From contig DLHW01000014.1 in NCBI GenBank assembly GCA_002483425.1, forward strand, positions 30,652 through 60,435: DNA of 29,784 nucleotides. The letters run 5' to 3'. Position numbers and translations under genes: made by a program. The notes under the pieces are model-generated. The model ran no database searches and was not told where the DNA came from. It was given only the letters and a program-made list of their open reading frames with translations. Shown piece by piece: positions 1 through 7,820 of the stretch; the stretch's first letter is position 1; each line of letters opens with the position of its first letter. Source of the stretch: Methylococcaceae bacterium UBA7658. Its GTDB lineage: Bacteria > Pseudomonadota > Gammaproteobacteria > Methylococcales > Methylomonadaceae.

Positions 1-162
1 CTGACCGGCTTTATTGACGTGCTGCAAAGCCAGCAAGCGCTGTACCAAAGCGAAAGTAACTTGACCGGCAGCCGCGCTAAAATTTCGAATAGTCTGGTTA
101 CGCTATATAAAGCGTTGGGCGGTGGCTGGCAATCTGAGACTCGAGTCAGCAACGCTAACTAA
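1..162 (+). CDS. RND efflux outer-membrane lipoprotein (NodT/TolC-like), C-terminal end
   Basis: Only the last 53 residues are in the window; the gene enters from the left edge in frame 1 and stops with TAA at 160-162. The visible part has the pattern of the last helix of TolC/NodT-type outer-membrane factors: a 'VLQSQQALYQSESNL' stretch, then 'LVTLYKALGGGW' near the end. That LYKALGGGW ending is typical of the outer-membrane component of tripartite RND efflux pumps. Such proteins form the trimeric channel through the outer membrane that works with an inner-membrane pump and a periplasmic adaptor. Those partners would lie upstream, outside the window. The family call is good; the substrate cannot be told. 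Confidence 0.85.
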   Translation: MTGFIDVLQSQQALYQSESNLTGSRAKISNSLVTLYKALGGGWQSETRVSNAN

Positions 163-374
163 AAATCTTTGCAAAGGAAGTGACCAAAGAATAAACGAGC
201 AAATCTAATTTTATTTACACAATAAGGCTAAACAGCTTTATTCATCTAAGAATTTATCCCTTTATTTGCCTTAAGTAAAATCAGTACCGCTTAAATCTTT
301 CCGGGTAATTTCGTAAATTTTTGAATTCAGCGCCGGAGTTGGCTCCGCCTTTAAAAACACTTGTAGAATTTAAA

Positions 375-518
375 ATGCTGATACGATTTTATAAAAGCTT
401 GTTCTTCGTTCTTCTGTGTTACTTTTTATCCGGATTCGCCAGTATTTTTCAAGGTTCTCATCAGAATCTTAGATTAGAGGTTATCAACGTCAGTCCCTCG
501 GCAAAAAACGCGCTGTAA
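375..518 (+). CDS. Possible small membrane or exported protein (47 aa), unrecognised
   Basis: I do not recognise this ORF. From the ATG at 375 it encodes 47 residues with a hydrophobic N-terminal segment (residues about 6-25, rich in F, L and C) after a short basic start, followed by a polar tail. This looks like a signal anchor or one transmembrane helix. The ribosome-binding site is weak. Its only support is the hydrophobic profile and its position just ahead of a second small ORF that has a strong Shine-Dalgarno. It could be a chance ORF in AT-rich spacer DNA. Confidence 0.2.
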   Translation: MLIRFYKSLFFVLLCYFLSGFASIFQGSHQNLRLEVINVSPSAKNAL

Positions 519-543
519 TATTAAAAATGAGGAAGGAGAATGG

Positions 544-720
544 ATGACCGTACAGAATTCCAGTGTTAATATCCAGAGGTATGGCATAACATGGAGATAC
601 AGCGCGAAAATGATGTTCAGGTTGGCGAAAACTACGTTGAAACTGCATTTAGAAGAGCCTATTTGGGCATGGATTTTCTGCTTGATCTGTTTATTATTTT
701 CTACATCGTTGATGGAATAA
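544..720 (+). CDS. Possible small membrane protein (58 aa) with strong ribosome-binding site
   Basis: This short ORF starts at ATG 544, five bases after a near-perfect Shine-Dalgarno (GGAAGGAG, 531-538). It encodes a basic, polar N-terminal half (about residues 1-38) and a hydrophobic C-terminal segment, 'IWAWIFCLICLLFSTSL', ending with TAA at 718-720. The layout suggests a C-tail-anchored or single-pass inner-membrane microprotein. An overlapping ORF in another frame (591-776, 61 aa) is also hydrophobic in the same DNA, but its AGAGGT is spaced less well. I do not recognise a family. The start signal is the main evidence that this is a gene. Confidence 0.4.
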   Translation: MTVQNSSVNIQRYGITWRYSAKMMFRLAKTTLKLHLEEPIWAWIFCLICLLFSTSLME

Positions 721-928
721 GTAATGCTTTCTATCATTACCCATCGTTTGTCACGGTTCCGATGAAACAGAAATAAACAACGCTAACAAATTTTTATCAA
801 TCCAGCAGTTAAGAATTGTTGTTTGTTACCCTTAAAAGCTTAATAAGTTACTAAATCCAAATAGATTTTATTCATGACCTTGTTAAACTGCGGGACAATT
901 GATTAAAGACCATAAGCGAATACTCGAT
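721..928. other. Intergenic, nothing recognised
   Basis: AT-rich spacer between the small ORFs and the convergent HDAC-like gene. No good hairpin with a T-run and no conserved reading frame was seen. Confidence 0.5.
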
Positions 929-1852
929 TTAAGATCGGCTTAGCGCTTTAATATGGGCTGTAACGCTGCTGGCCAGCGCATCTAATGCATAACCGCCTTC
1001 CAGTAGAGAAACTATCCGGCCCTTGGCATAGCGGGTAGAAATGGTCATAAGCATTTCGGTTATCCAAATGTAATCGGCTTCGACTAACGCTAATCCGCCC
1101 ATGTCGTCTTCACGATGCGCGTCGAATCCCGCCGAAATAAAAATAAACTCCGGCTTAAAATGCTCTAATGCCGGCAGCCAATATTCGTTCACTGCCGCGC
1201 GAAATTCTGTACCGGAACTGCCGACAACCAATGGCACGTTAATAATATGGTCATTGCCAGTATCCGCGCCGCAATAAGGATAGTAAGGATGGCGAAAAGT
1301 CGAGCACAACAGTACACGTGGGTCGTCATGAAAAATCTCTTCGGTGCCATTGCCGTGATGGACATCGAAATCCGCAATAGCGGCAGAATGTAAGCCGTAA
1401 TTTTCAAGCGCATGGGCGGCAGCTATCGCCACATTGTTAAAAATGCAGAATCCGGATGCGCTTGCTCTACCGGCATGATGTCCTGGGGGACGGATATTGC
1501 AAAACGCATTATCGGCTTCGCCAGACATGACTAAATCGACTGCCTTAACCGCCGCACCGGCGGCATGCAAAGCCGCAACCAAACTATGCGGATTCATCGC
1601 GGTGTCGCCATCGAGATAGATAAGCCCGGTATTCGGGGTATGGCTAAAAACCCAGTCGACATATTCTTTGCTATGCACACGGGTTAATTGTTCTACTGAA
1701 GCCTCAGGCGCTTCATAATAATTAAGCAAACTTAACAGGCCGGACACTTTAAGCCGGTCTTCAATCGCGCTTATCCTAGCGGGACATTCCGGGTGTTGAA
1801 AGCCCATGTCGTGTTTGAGGCAATCCGGATGCGTCAGGTAAGCGGTTGACAT
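929..1852 (-). CDS. Histone deacetylase family protein (acetylpolyamine/acetoin-utilisation type)
   Basis: A 307-residue protein of the arginase/deacetylase superfamily, full length for bacterial class II HDAC-like enzymes. These are zinc hydrolases that remove acetyl groups from lysines, polyamines or related amides in the cytoplasm. The catalytic features are visible: the His pair in 'RPPGHHAG' (H125, H126), the zinc ligands D163 and H165 in 'DFDVHHGNGT', the third ligand D244 in 'SAGFDAHREDD', and the transition-state tyrosine in 'LEGGYAL' (about Y288). The start is the ATG at 1850-1852, preceded by GGAAAGAG. The gene follows the EVE-domain gene by 15 bases on the same strand and is probably cotranscribed with it. 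The true substrate cannot be told from sequence. Confidence 0.92.
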   Translation of the reverse strand: MSTAYLTHPDCLKHDMGFQHPECPARISAIEDRLKVSGLLSLLNYYEAPEASVEQLTRVHSKEYVDWVFSHTPNTGLIYLDGDTAMNPHSLVAALHAAGAAVKAVDLVMSGEADNAFCNIRPPGHHAGRASASGFCIFNNVAIAAAHALENYGLHSAAIADFDVHHGNGTEEIFHDDPRVLLCSTFRHPYYPYCGADTGNDHIINVPLVVGSSGTEFRAAVNEYWLPALEHFKPEFIFISAGFDAHREDDMGGLALVEADYIWITEMLMTISTRYAKGRIVSLLEGGYALDALASSVTAHIKALSRS

Positions 1853-1867
1853 AGCGGCTTCTCTTTC

Positions 1868-2338
1868 CTATTCCAGGGAAAGAATAAAATCCCATTGCAT
1901 CTTATTAACAGGCATGACCGATAACCGATTACCGCGCCGCACCAAAGCAAAATCGGCTAATTCCGGTTTTTGTTTGAGTTCGGCCAAAGAAATAATACGG
2001 GACAACGTTCTAACATACTTGACATCCACCATCATCCAGGACGGCTTGGCCGGTTCGCTTTTAGGGTCGAAATGTTTATCGTCAGGATCGAATGCGGTAT
2101 GGTCCGGGTATGCCTCTTTAACTATTTCCATGATGCCCGCAATTCCCGGCGTTTCGCAGTTGGAGTGGTAAAAAAATGCCAGGTCGCCAGTCTTCATCCC
2201 GTCCCGCATCATATTCCGCGCTTGATAATTCCGGACGCCGTCCCAATGTTCAATTTGATCCGGTCTATTTTTCAAATCGTTGATACCGAAAGTTTCAGGT
2301 TCGGACTTCATTAGCCAGTAATTCACAGCAGGGTCCAT
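1868..2338 (-). CDS. EVE domain-containing protein (THYN1/PUA-like)
   Basis: A 156-residue protein that is all EVE domain, a PUA-like fold that reads modified bases in DNA or RNA. The signature is clear: 'YWLMKSEPETF' near the N-terminus, then 'WDGVRNYQARNMMRD', 'GDLAFFYHSN' and a C-terminal 'ALVRRGNRLSVMPV'. The length is typical for stand-alone bacterial members. The biological role of these is not settled; binding of modified nucleotides is inferred from structural relatives. It is the first gene of a two-gene minus-strand unit with the HDAC-like gene (15-base gap). The ATG at 2338 lacks a strong Shine-Dalgarno, so a start a few codons later is possible. Confidence 0.93.
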   Translation of the reverse strand: MDPAVNYWLMKSEPETFGINDLKNRPDQIEHWDGVRNYQARNMMRDGMKTGDLAFFYHSNCETPGIAGIMEIVKEAYPDHTAFDPDDKHFDPKSEPAKPSWMMVDVKYVRTLSRIISLAELKQKPELADFALVRRGNRLSVMPVNKMQWDFILSLE

Positions 2339-2644
2339 GGCATTATGTTTTGGGTGGTGGATTCGTTTTATCCTCTATTATCCGTCTAGTATGCAAGTTG
2401 AACAATAAAGCAGACTAAATAAAACAATAAGACTGAGCCAGTTGAAGGCAAATGCTCCTGAGTTATGAAGTTAACGCCAGGTATGGCTTTACTCAATTTT
2501 GAATTTTATTTATCTATTGCCGCCGCAAAGTTGCTTTCTGGAAGCGGGGCTTAATGGGGTGCTATGACATCGCTAATCGTTGCAACGTTTCGATTACCCA
2601 TGAAAGCTGGCGGACTAATTACCCAGGGACTTTATAGCCATAGC

Positions 2645-2923
2645 TTAACAATTAAACAACATGGCTATATACATATCACAGGTTAATTTAACCAAGTTGT
2701 TTATATTCAGAAGCTCTGATTAAGTCCTTCGACAAGCCTCCTTCGAATCTCAGGACGATCAGTAAGTGTTTGATTCCGCGGTACCCACAGGGCGCATTAA
2801 TGGTGAGCTTGCCGAACCACTTGTGACCTTCAGGTTATGAATGGAATCAACTTGCACAGAGAGTTTCATTAAATTTAAAACTGTTAACCCTGCGATTTGT
2901 ATATAGCCATGTTAAACAATTAA
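2645..2923. repeat. MITE-like element with imperfect terminal inverted repeats
   Basis: The left arm (2645-2686) and right arm (2884-2923) are imperfect inverted copies of about 40 bases. The best core is ATGGCTATATAC on the left matching GTATATAGCCAT on the right. Both arms also carry an AATTAAAC/AAACAATTAA segment and a TTAAC-type inner edge. The roughly 200 bases between them have no ORF but hold a second, nested degenerate inverted repeat. A short non-autonomous element with terminal inverted repeats is the simplest reading. No clear target-site duplication was found and no transposase is nearby. Confidence 0.5.
2724..2819. repeat. REP-like degenerate inverted repeat (CCTTCGACAAGC ... GCTTGCCGAACCA)
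   Basis: The left half contains 'TCCTTCGACAAGC' and 'TCAGGACGA'; the right half contains 'GGTGAGCTTGCCGAACCA'. Read in opposite directions the halves match imperfectly. Similar palindromes (CTTCGACAAGCTCAGGACG paired with TGAGCTTGTCGAAC) are dispersed intergenic repeats in many proteobacteria, from general knowledge. The left half seems split by an insertion of about 11 bases that partly repeats the CCTTCGA motif. The copy looks decayed. Confidence 0.5.
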
Positions 2924-3090
2924 ATAGCCATTAAGGGCTCATGGGTATGCGACAGCAAGCGATGATTTTGCCTTTTGTACCCTTCTCTTACCCACACATT
3001 CCTGACGCCAACGGGGCTAATCTTGAGATACCCTGGGACAGGTGTCAATTCTGATGCGGTATTCTTGGCGCTGACGGCGATCGCCTTTTG

Positions 3091-3231
3091 TCAGAACTCA
3101 GGGTAAACCTGTTGTAAATAGCCGTTGTTTAATAGCTCGGCGAGGTGCTGCAAATACATATCATAGTCTTTTTCTTTGGCGAGCGATTGAACCTACCTTT
3201 TCAGGTAATCAGGTGTTTTATTGGCAGGCAT
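3091..3231 (-). pseudogene. Small ORF interrupted by an in-frame TAG, unrecognised
   Basis: Reading minus from ATG 3229-3231, twelve codons (MPANKTPDYLKR) are followed by TAG at 3193-3195. The same frame then stays open for 33 codons to TGA at 3091-3093. The downstream part is protein-like and probably helical ('AKEKDYDMYLQHLAELL'). Without the amber codon it would be a protein of about 46 residues. I do not recognise a family and there is no strong ribosome-binding site, so this may be a decayed small gene or a gene fragment left near the repeat element. Confidence 0.3.
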
Positions 3232-3249
3232 GCTAAACGTTTTTCAGCT

Positions 3250-3270
3250 GTTTTCCAGTGCTTGGAAAAC
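3250..3270 (-). terminator. Hairpin after malQ (possible weak terminator)
   Basis: A perfect 7-bp stem (GTTTTCC/GGAAAAC) with a 7-base loop lies 12 bases past the malQ stop codon on the minus strand. No T-run follows, so intrinsic termination would be weak; it may instead protect the 3' end of the mRNA. Confidence 0.3.
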
Positions 3271-3282
3271 TCGATAGGCCAA

Positions 3283-4761
3283 TTAGACCTGCCGGTTAAA
3301 CAATTCGACCAGATGTTTCAAATAGTCCGAGCGTTGCGGCGTCACTTGATTCCAATGAAATCGCCAAGTCCAATTGCCTGTTATCGTTCCCGGCGTATTC
3401 ATCCGGTGTTCGGAACTTAACTCCAAAATATCCTGCATTGGAATGACGGCGAGATTGGCGACCGAACCGAGGGCGGCATGGATGAGTGCATTAAGAATAG
3501 TCGTTTGCGGATTGCCTAAGTAATCGTAAATTTTACGTTTTTCATCGTCGTTGAGCTTTTCGGACCAGCCCAATGTAGTATCGTTGTCGTGGGTGCCGGT
3601 GTAGGCTACGCAATTGTTGACATAATTTGCCGGTAAATACGGATTATGGGAATCGTCGCCGAAAGCAAATTGCAATATTTTCATACCCGGCAAATTAAAT
3701 TCATCTCTCAGTTCTTCAACTTCCGGGGTAATAATGCCTAGATCTTCCGCGACTAGCGATATTTCGCCGAAAGCCGCTTTGATTGCGGTCAATAAGGCTT
3801 TTCCAGGCGCTTTTACCCATTGCCCGTTAATGGCGGTCGATTCATTGACGGGGATTTCCCAAGCCGCTTCCAAACCCCGAAAATGATCGATCCGTAAGAT
3901 ATCGAACAATTCGAGTTGAGTTTGCAGACGGTCAATCCACCAGAAAAAGTTATTTTTTTTGAGGTAATTCCAATTAAAATGCGGATTACCCCAGCGTTGC
4001 CCGGTTTCTGAAAAATAATCTGGCGGCACTCCTGCCACTACTGTCATTTCGCCGTTATCGTCGAGTTTGAACACGTCCCGGTTAGCCCAAACATCAGCGC
4101 TGTCGTAGGATACGAATATCGGAATATCGCCGAACATTAAAACCCCGTGTTCCGCTGCGTACGCTTTTAACTCCAGCCATTGCTTAAAAAAGACATATTG
4201 CTGAAACTTAATGGCGTTAATGTCGTTTTTTAAGCGTTTTTTAGCCTCATTCAAGACTTTTGGGTCCCGGTCTTTAAAGTGTTCGGGCCATTGATGCCAA
4301 GATTGCTGTTCAAAGGCATTCCTTAAAACAATAAACAGTGCAAAATCGTCCAGCCAGAACGCTTTATCCCGGCAAAATTGTTCGAAATCTTGTTTATCGC
4401 TTTTATTTGCCCGGTCTAAAAAACCTTCAAACGCTTTTTTAAGGTAATGATTTTTATCTTTTACGCTTTCTGTCCCGGTTTCCGCGCCTTCGCCGTCCGG
4501 ATCAAGCCACCCTTTATTATAGAACCAATCGACACTAATAAGGCTGGTGTTGCCCGCGTGAGCCGATAAGCCTTGATAAGGCGATAGATCGGAATGGGTA
4601 GTGCCCAAAGGCAATGTTTGCCAGACCGAAATTCCGGTAGCGTACAGAAACCGGATAAAGTGGTAGGCTTCTTGTCCTAAGTCGCCTACAGAACCCGGTC
4701 CGGGCAGCGAAGTAATATGCAGTAAAAGACCTGCACGTCTTTTATTTAAGGTCGATGACAC
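3283..4761 (-). CDS. malQ: 4-alpha-glucanotransferase (GH77, amylomaltase/disproportionating enzyme)
   Basis: A 492-residue GH77 enzyme that moves alpha-1,4-glucan segments between oligosaccharides. In a glycogen cluster it recycles short maltodextrins made during glycogen breakdown. Family marks are present: N-terminal 'RRAGLLLHITSLPGP', 'GDIPIFVSYDSADVW', the nucleophile region 'LRIDHFRGLEAAWEIP', the acid/base region 'LVAEDLGIITPEV', and 'YTGTHDNDTTLGW'. The length matches short bacterial MalQ without the N-terminal extension of the E. coli type. The start is GTG at 4759-4761, with AGGA upstream. It is the last gene of the minus operon glgC - GH57 - malQ, 15 bases after the GH57 gene. Confidence 0.95.
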   Translation of the reverse strand: MSSTLNKRRAGLLLHITSLPGPGSVGDLGQEAYHFIRFLYATGISVWQTLPLGTTHSDLSPYQGLSAHAGNTSLISVDWFYNKGWLDPDGEGAETGTESVKDKNHYLKKAFEGFLDRANKSDKQDFEQFCRDKAFWLDDFALFIVLRNAFEQQSWHQWPEHFKDRDPKVLNEAKKRLKNDINAIKFQQYVFFKQWLELKAYAAEHGVLMFGDIPIFVSYDSADVWANRDVFKLDDNGEMTVVAGVPPDYFSETGQRWGNPHFNWNYLKKNNFFWWIDRLQTQLELFDILRIDHFRGLEAAWEIPVNESTAINGQWVKAPGKALLTAIKAAFGEISLVAEDLGIITPEVEELRDEFNLPGMKILQFAFGDDSHNPYLPANYVNNCVAYTGTHDNDTTLGWSEKLNDDEKRKIYDYLGNPQTTILNALIHAALGSVANLAVIPMQDILELSSEHRMNTPGTITGNWTWRFHWNQVTPQRSDYLKHLVELFNRQV

Positions 4762-4776
4762 GTGTTAAATCCTGAA

Positions 4777-6465
4777 TTAGGCTTGTACGCCCGGCCGCAT
4801 CGCGCCGCCCATTGCGGGAGCGCCGAAGCCTTGCGTGAATGAGAGCGCTAAATAACTCGGAGGTTCTTGTCCTAGTATGCGATATAAGTTTGCTAAATTC
4901 ATGCGGTATTGTTTTTCAAAGTTACTGACGGCTTCCCCCGGATTGTAATCGCCAAACCACCAAAACCAGTCCGAACCCTCACAGATAGCCAATTGCAGTT
5001 CGGCGTCTTTGATTTGCTTTTCAGTTAACCGTTTGGCTGAGACGGCTTTATCGAAAGCCCATTTGGCATCGCCCAACATATCCCAGCCCCGGTTTTTATC
5101 AGCGTCTCCGATCCAGGTTGAGAAAGTTCCGTAAACCCAGCTGCCGGCAACCAATTTATTCAGTGGTTTACTATCGACATTCGATTTTAGGCAATCCGAA
5201 AAGGTCGTCAATTCGATATGAGGGTGCGCGGTTAGTTTGTTATATAAGGCGCTCAGGAAATGATAACCGTTATCGGGGAAATACTCCCAGGCGTTTTCGC
5301 CGTCCATGATGATAGACACCACCGAACCGGCCGGTTCGGAATCGGCTATTGTTTCTAAATGTTTAATTAAATCGCCGACTGCGTCGTCCGCGTGCCATTT
5401 CGAATATTCAAAACCGATTAGATCGGATAAACCGTCATCCCTAAAAAAACAAGCGATATCGGTGTTGGTCAGCTTAAAAGGATAATGAATGCCCTGGGGA
5501 GTATCGTTTTCCGGTGAGTTCAAACTGTTATGAAGAACCGATCCGCCGCTGGCTGTCCAGTTAAAGCCGAAATCGCTTAACATTTTTAGGGTCTGTGCGC
5601 TGATGCTTCCCTCCGAAGGCCAGCATCCTTGCGGCTTGAAACCGAAAAATCGTTGAAAAGTTTTTACGCCTTTTTCAAGATGCCAAATAACACGTTGTTC
5701 GCCGCCGGGATAGCTTTTCAAATCCGGCATCGGCGCATGCGGCATGGCTTCATAGGTAGAGTTCAGATCCAGCAACAAAGGTATGATGGGATGCGCGTAA
5801 GGTGTAACCGAAAGTTCGATTTGACCTCGCTTCGCCAAGTCTTTGTACCGGCACACAACGTTCGAAAGTTGTTCGCCGATTATTTCAAGAATTTCTATAC
5901 GATCATGCAAAGTATAACCACTGCTTTTTTCGATCAGATGTTTAACCCGGTTATCGGTTAGTTTTATCGATTCACCCATCCAAGCTAAATGATACCAAGC
6001 CAAAATATCGTAAACGAACTGCGAATTAATATAATCTAATGCTTCGAAGTTTTGCTCAAGCCAACCGGCAATAACCGCCAGCCGTTTAAAACCGGGATAG
6101 CGATTAATCTGCCGTTCGCGGTTGGCGCGCAAGCATTCTTTCACCAATTTCATCCGGTCTTCCGGATCGGACGGTACGCTTGGGCTGACGAGCGCCGCGA
6201 GCAGAGGATCCGAAATCGAAATCCGGTCATTCAAATAAGCGCCGACCTGTTTGGCGTATTCTTCGGTCTGTTCGAGCAATATCGGCGCAAAGTTGACTAC
6301 CGCTTTGGCATGGGGTACCGCTTCTAAATGCGCAACCATATCCACATAGTCTTTAATAACATGGAGATACGTCCATGGCAGTTTAAAAGCGCCCGTCTGC
6401 AGATCCCTGTATTCCGGCTGATGCATGTGCCAACACAGCACCAGCTTCAATGTAGGTTTTTCCAT
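4777..6465 (-). CDS. Glycoside hydrolase family 57 protein (alpha-amylase or glucan-modifying type)
   Basis: A 562-residue GH57 protein. The conserved regions appear in order: region 1 'CWHMHQPEYR' (H13, H15), region 3 'GCWPSEGSIS' with the predicted nucleophile E285, region 4 'CFFRDDGLSDLIGF' with the predicted acid/base at D343 or D344, and 'MDGENAWEYFPDNG' (about 388-400). GH57 members act on alpha-1,4 or alpha-1,6 glucans as amylases, glucanotransferases or branching enzymes. The canonical branching enzyme glgB is present nearby, so this one more likely trims or rearranges glycogen. The exact activity cannot be told. There is no signal peptide, so it acts in the cytoplasm. It starts 5 bases after the glgC stop and is surely cotranscribed with it. 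The last about 20 residues are Gly/Ala/Met-rich. Confidence 0.9.
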   Translation of the reverse strand: MEKPTLKLVLCWHMHQPEYRDLQTGAFKLPWTYLHVIKDYVDMVAHLEAVPHAKAVVNFAPILLEQTEEYAKQVGAYLNDRISISDPLLAALVSPSVPSDPEDRMKLVKECLRANRERQINRYPGFKRLAVIAGWLEQNFEALDYINSQFVYDILAWYHLAWMGESIKLTDNRVKHLIEKSSGYTLHDRIEILEIIGEQLSNVVCRYKDLAKRGQIELSVTPYAHPIIPLLLDLNSTYEAMPHAPMPDLKSYPGGEQRVIWHLEKGVKTFQRFFGFKPQGCWPSEGSISAQTLKMLSDFGFNWTASGGSVLHNSLNSPENDTPQGIHYPFKLTNTDIACFFRDDGLSDLIGFEYSKWHADDAVGDLIKHLETIADSEPAGSVVSIIMDGENAWEYFPDNGYHFLSALYNKLTAHPHIELTTFSDCLKSNVDSKPLNKLVAGSWVYGTFSTWIGDADKNRGWDMLGDAKWAFDKAVSAKRLTEKQIKDAELQLAICEGSDWFWWFGDYNPGEAVSNFEKQYRMNLANLYRILGQEPPSYLALSFTQGFGAPAMGGAMRPGVQA

Positions 6466-6470
6466 CAGGC

Positions 6471-7730
6471 TTATCTTACGTACCGCAATTTTTGGCCGAG
6501 CATATCGGACGTAACCAAGACGACACCGCCCGCGCTGACATGATATTTTTTCTCATCTTCGGCCCGGTTTTCTCCAATAACGGTGCCTTCAGGGACTTCG
6601 CAGCCTTTTTCAATAATCGCTTTGGTAATCCGGCAATGGCGTCCTATTGTGGAGTCAGGCAATACGATTGTATCTTGTAAAGTGGTATAAGAGTTTACCC
6701 GGACATTAGAAAACAATAAAGAATGCCGCACCTTTGCGCCGGAAATCACGCATCCACCCGAAACCATTGAATCGACTGCCTGCCCGCGCCGGTCGTCGTC
6801 GTCGAAAACGAATTTTGCGGGTGGCGTTTGCTCTTGATAAGTCCATATCGGCCAGGTTTTATCGTACAGATTAAGCTCCGGATTCACGCCTATTAATTCC
6901 ATGTTGGCGGACCAATAGGCATCGATTGTTCCCACATCCCGCCAGTAACTTTGTCCGCCGGTTTGCAGATCCAGAAAGGGGTATGCAAAAACCTGATATT
7001 TGTCGATGACGGATGGAATAATATCTTTGCCGAAGTCGTGGCTGGAGCTTTTAGTATCGGCGTCTTTAATGAGTTGCTCGAACAGAAAACCGGCATTGAA
7101 AATATAAATACCCATCGAAGCTAAAGCAGTGTCTGTCCGGCCCGGCATCACGGGGGGATTGGCCGGTTTTTCCACAAACGCCCGCACTCGACGCTTACTA
7201 TCCACATCCATCACGCCAAATGCGGTGGCTTCTTTCAAAGAAACCTCGATGCAGCCTATCGTTAAATCGGCATTGTTTTTGACGTGATCGGCCAGCATGG
7301 CGCCGTAATCCATCTTATAAATATGGTCGCCCGCCAGTACCAGGATATGTTCCGGATGCCGCGTTCTCAGGATGTCGATGTTTTGGAAAACGGCATCGGC
7401 AGTGCCTTTGTACCAGGAGTCCTCGTCAATCCGCTGCTGGGCCGGAAACAACTCGACATATTCGCCGAATTCGCCCCGCAAGAACCCCCAGCCCTGCTGG
7501 ACATGAAGAATCAGCGAATGGGCCTTATATTGAGTCAGAATGCCGATCTTGCGAATCCCTGAATTAATACAATTCGATAACGGAAAATCGATAATCCGGA
7601 ACTTTCCGCCGAACGGTACTGCCGGCTTAGCGCGCCAATCAGTCATGTTTATTAATCGGGAGCCACGCCCGCCGGCCAGGATCAGGGCGATAGTATTTCT
7701 TGTTAACTGGCTGACGTAACGTTCTGACAT
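6471..7730 (-). CDS. glgC: Glucose-1-phosphate adenylyltransferase (ADP-glucose pyrophosphorylase)
   Basis: Makes ADP-glucose from ATP and glucose-1-phosphate, the committed and usually allosteric step of bacterial glycogen synthesis. The N-terminal nucleotidyltransferase signature 'LILAGGRGSRL' is followed by 'WRAKPAVPFGGKFRIIDF' and 'WYKGTADAVFQN'; 'LVLAGDHIYKMDY' and a left-handed beta-helix-like C-terminus follow. I chose the ATG at 7728-7730 (MSERYVSQL...) because GGGAGAAC lies just upstream. An open frame runs 21 codons further up without such a site. The product is 419 residues, normal for GlgC. It heads the minus-strand operon and is divergent from glgB across 90 bases. Confidence 0.96.
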   Translation of the reverse strand: MSERYVSQLTRNTIALILAGGRGSRLINMTDWRAKPAVPFGGKFRIIDFPLSNCINSGIRKIGILTQYKAHSLILHVQQGWGFLRGEFGEYVELFPAQQRIDEDSWYKGTADAVFQNIDILRTRHPEHILVLAGDHIYKMDYGAMLADHVKNNADLTIGCIEVSLKEATAFGVMDVDSKRRVRAFVEKPANPPVMPGRTDTALASMGIYIFNAGFLFEQLIKDADTKSSSHDFGKDIIPSVIDKYQVFAYPFLDLQTGGQSYWRDVGTIDAYWSANMELIGVNPELNLYDKTWPIWTYQEQTPPAKFVFDDDDRRGQAVDSMVSGGCVISGAKVRHSLLFSNVRVNSYTTLQDTIVLPDSTIGRHCRITKAIIEKGCEVPEGTVIGENRAEDEKKYHVSAGGVVLVTSDMLGQKLRYVR

Positions 7731-7820
7731 TTTTGTTCTCCCGGTTGAATAAGCGCAAAGCGGCTTTTTTTTTGGTAATATGAGTCTAAACAAATTTTAC
7801 TACACTGAGGAATATATAAG
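7731..7820. promoter_or_regulatory. Divergent glgC/glgB control region with hairpin and T-tract
   Basis: These 90 bases must hold at least part of the start signals for both glycogen transcripts. A short imperfect hairpin (AAGCGCAAAGCGGCTT, 7751-7766, one bulged G) runs straight into nine T residues at 7765-7773 on the plus strand. That would look like an intrinsic terminator or attenuator on plus and like a hairpin in the glgC leader on minus. A TAATAT sequence at 7776-7781 could be a -10 box for glgB, but no good -35 box is spaced with it. Confidence 0.4.

Larger units (their letters stand above)
2339..3090. other. Gene-free region with repeat remnants
   Basis: About 750 bases with no convincing gene on either strand. 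It contains the inverted-repeat element described at 2645-2923, with a REP-like degenerate inverted repeat inside it. The rest is AT-rich and featureless to my reading. This looks like a site where small non-coding elements have accumulated and decayed. Confidence 0.6.

Noticed and set aside
3070..3090. GGCGATCGCC octamer-type palindrome
   Set aside because: A single copy; no sign of the HIP1-like dispersal that would make it meaningful.
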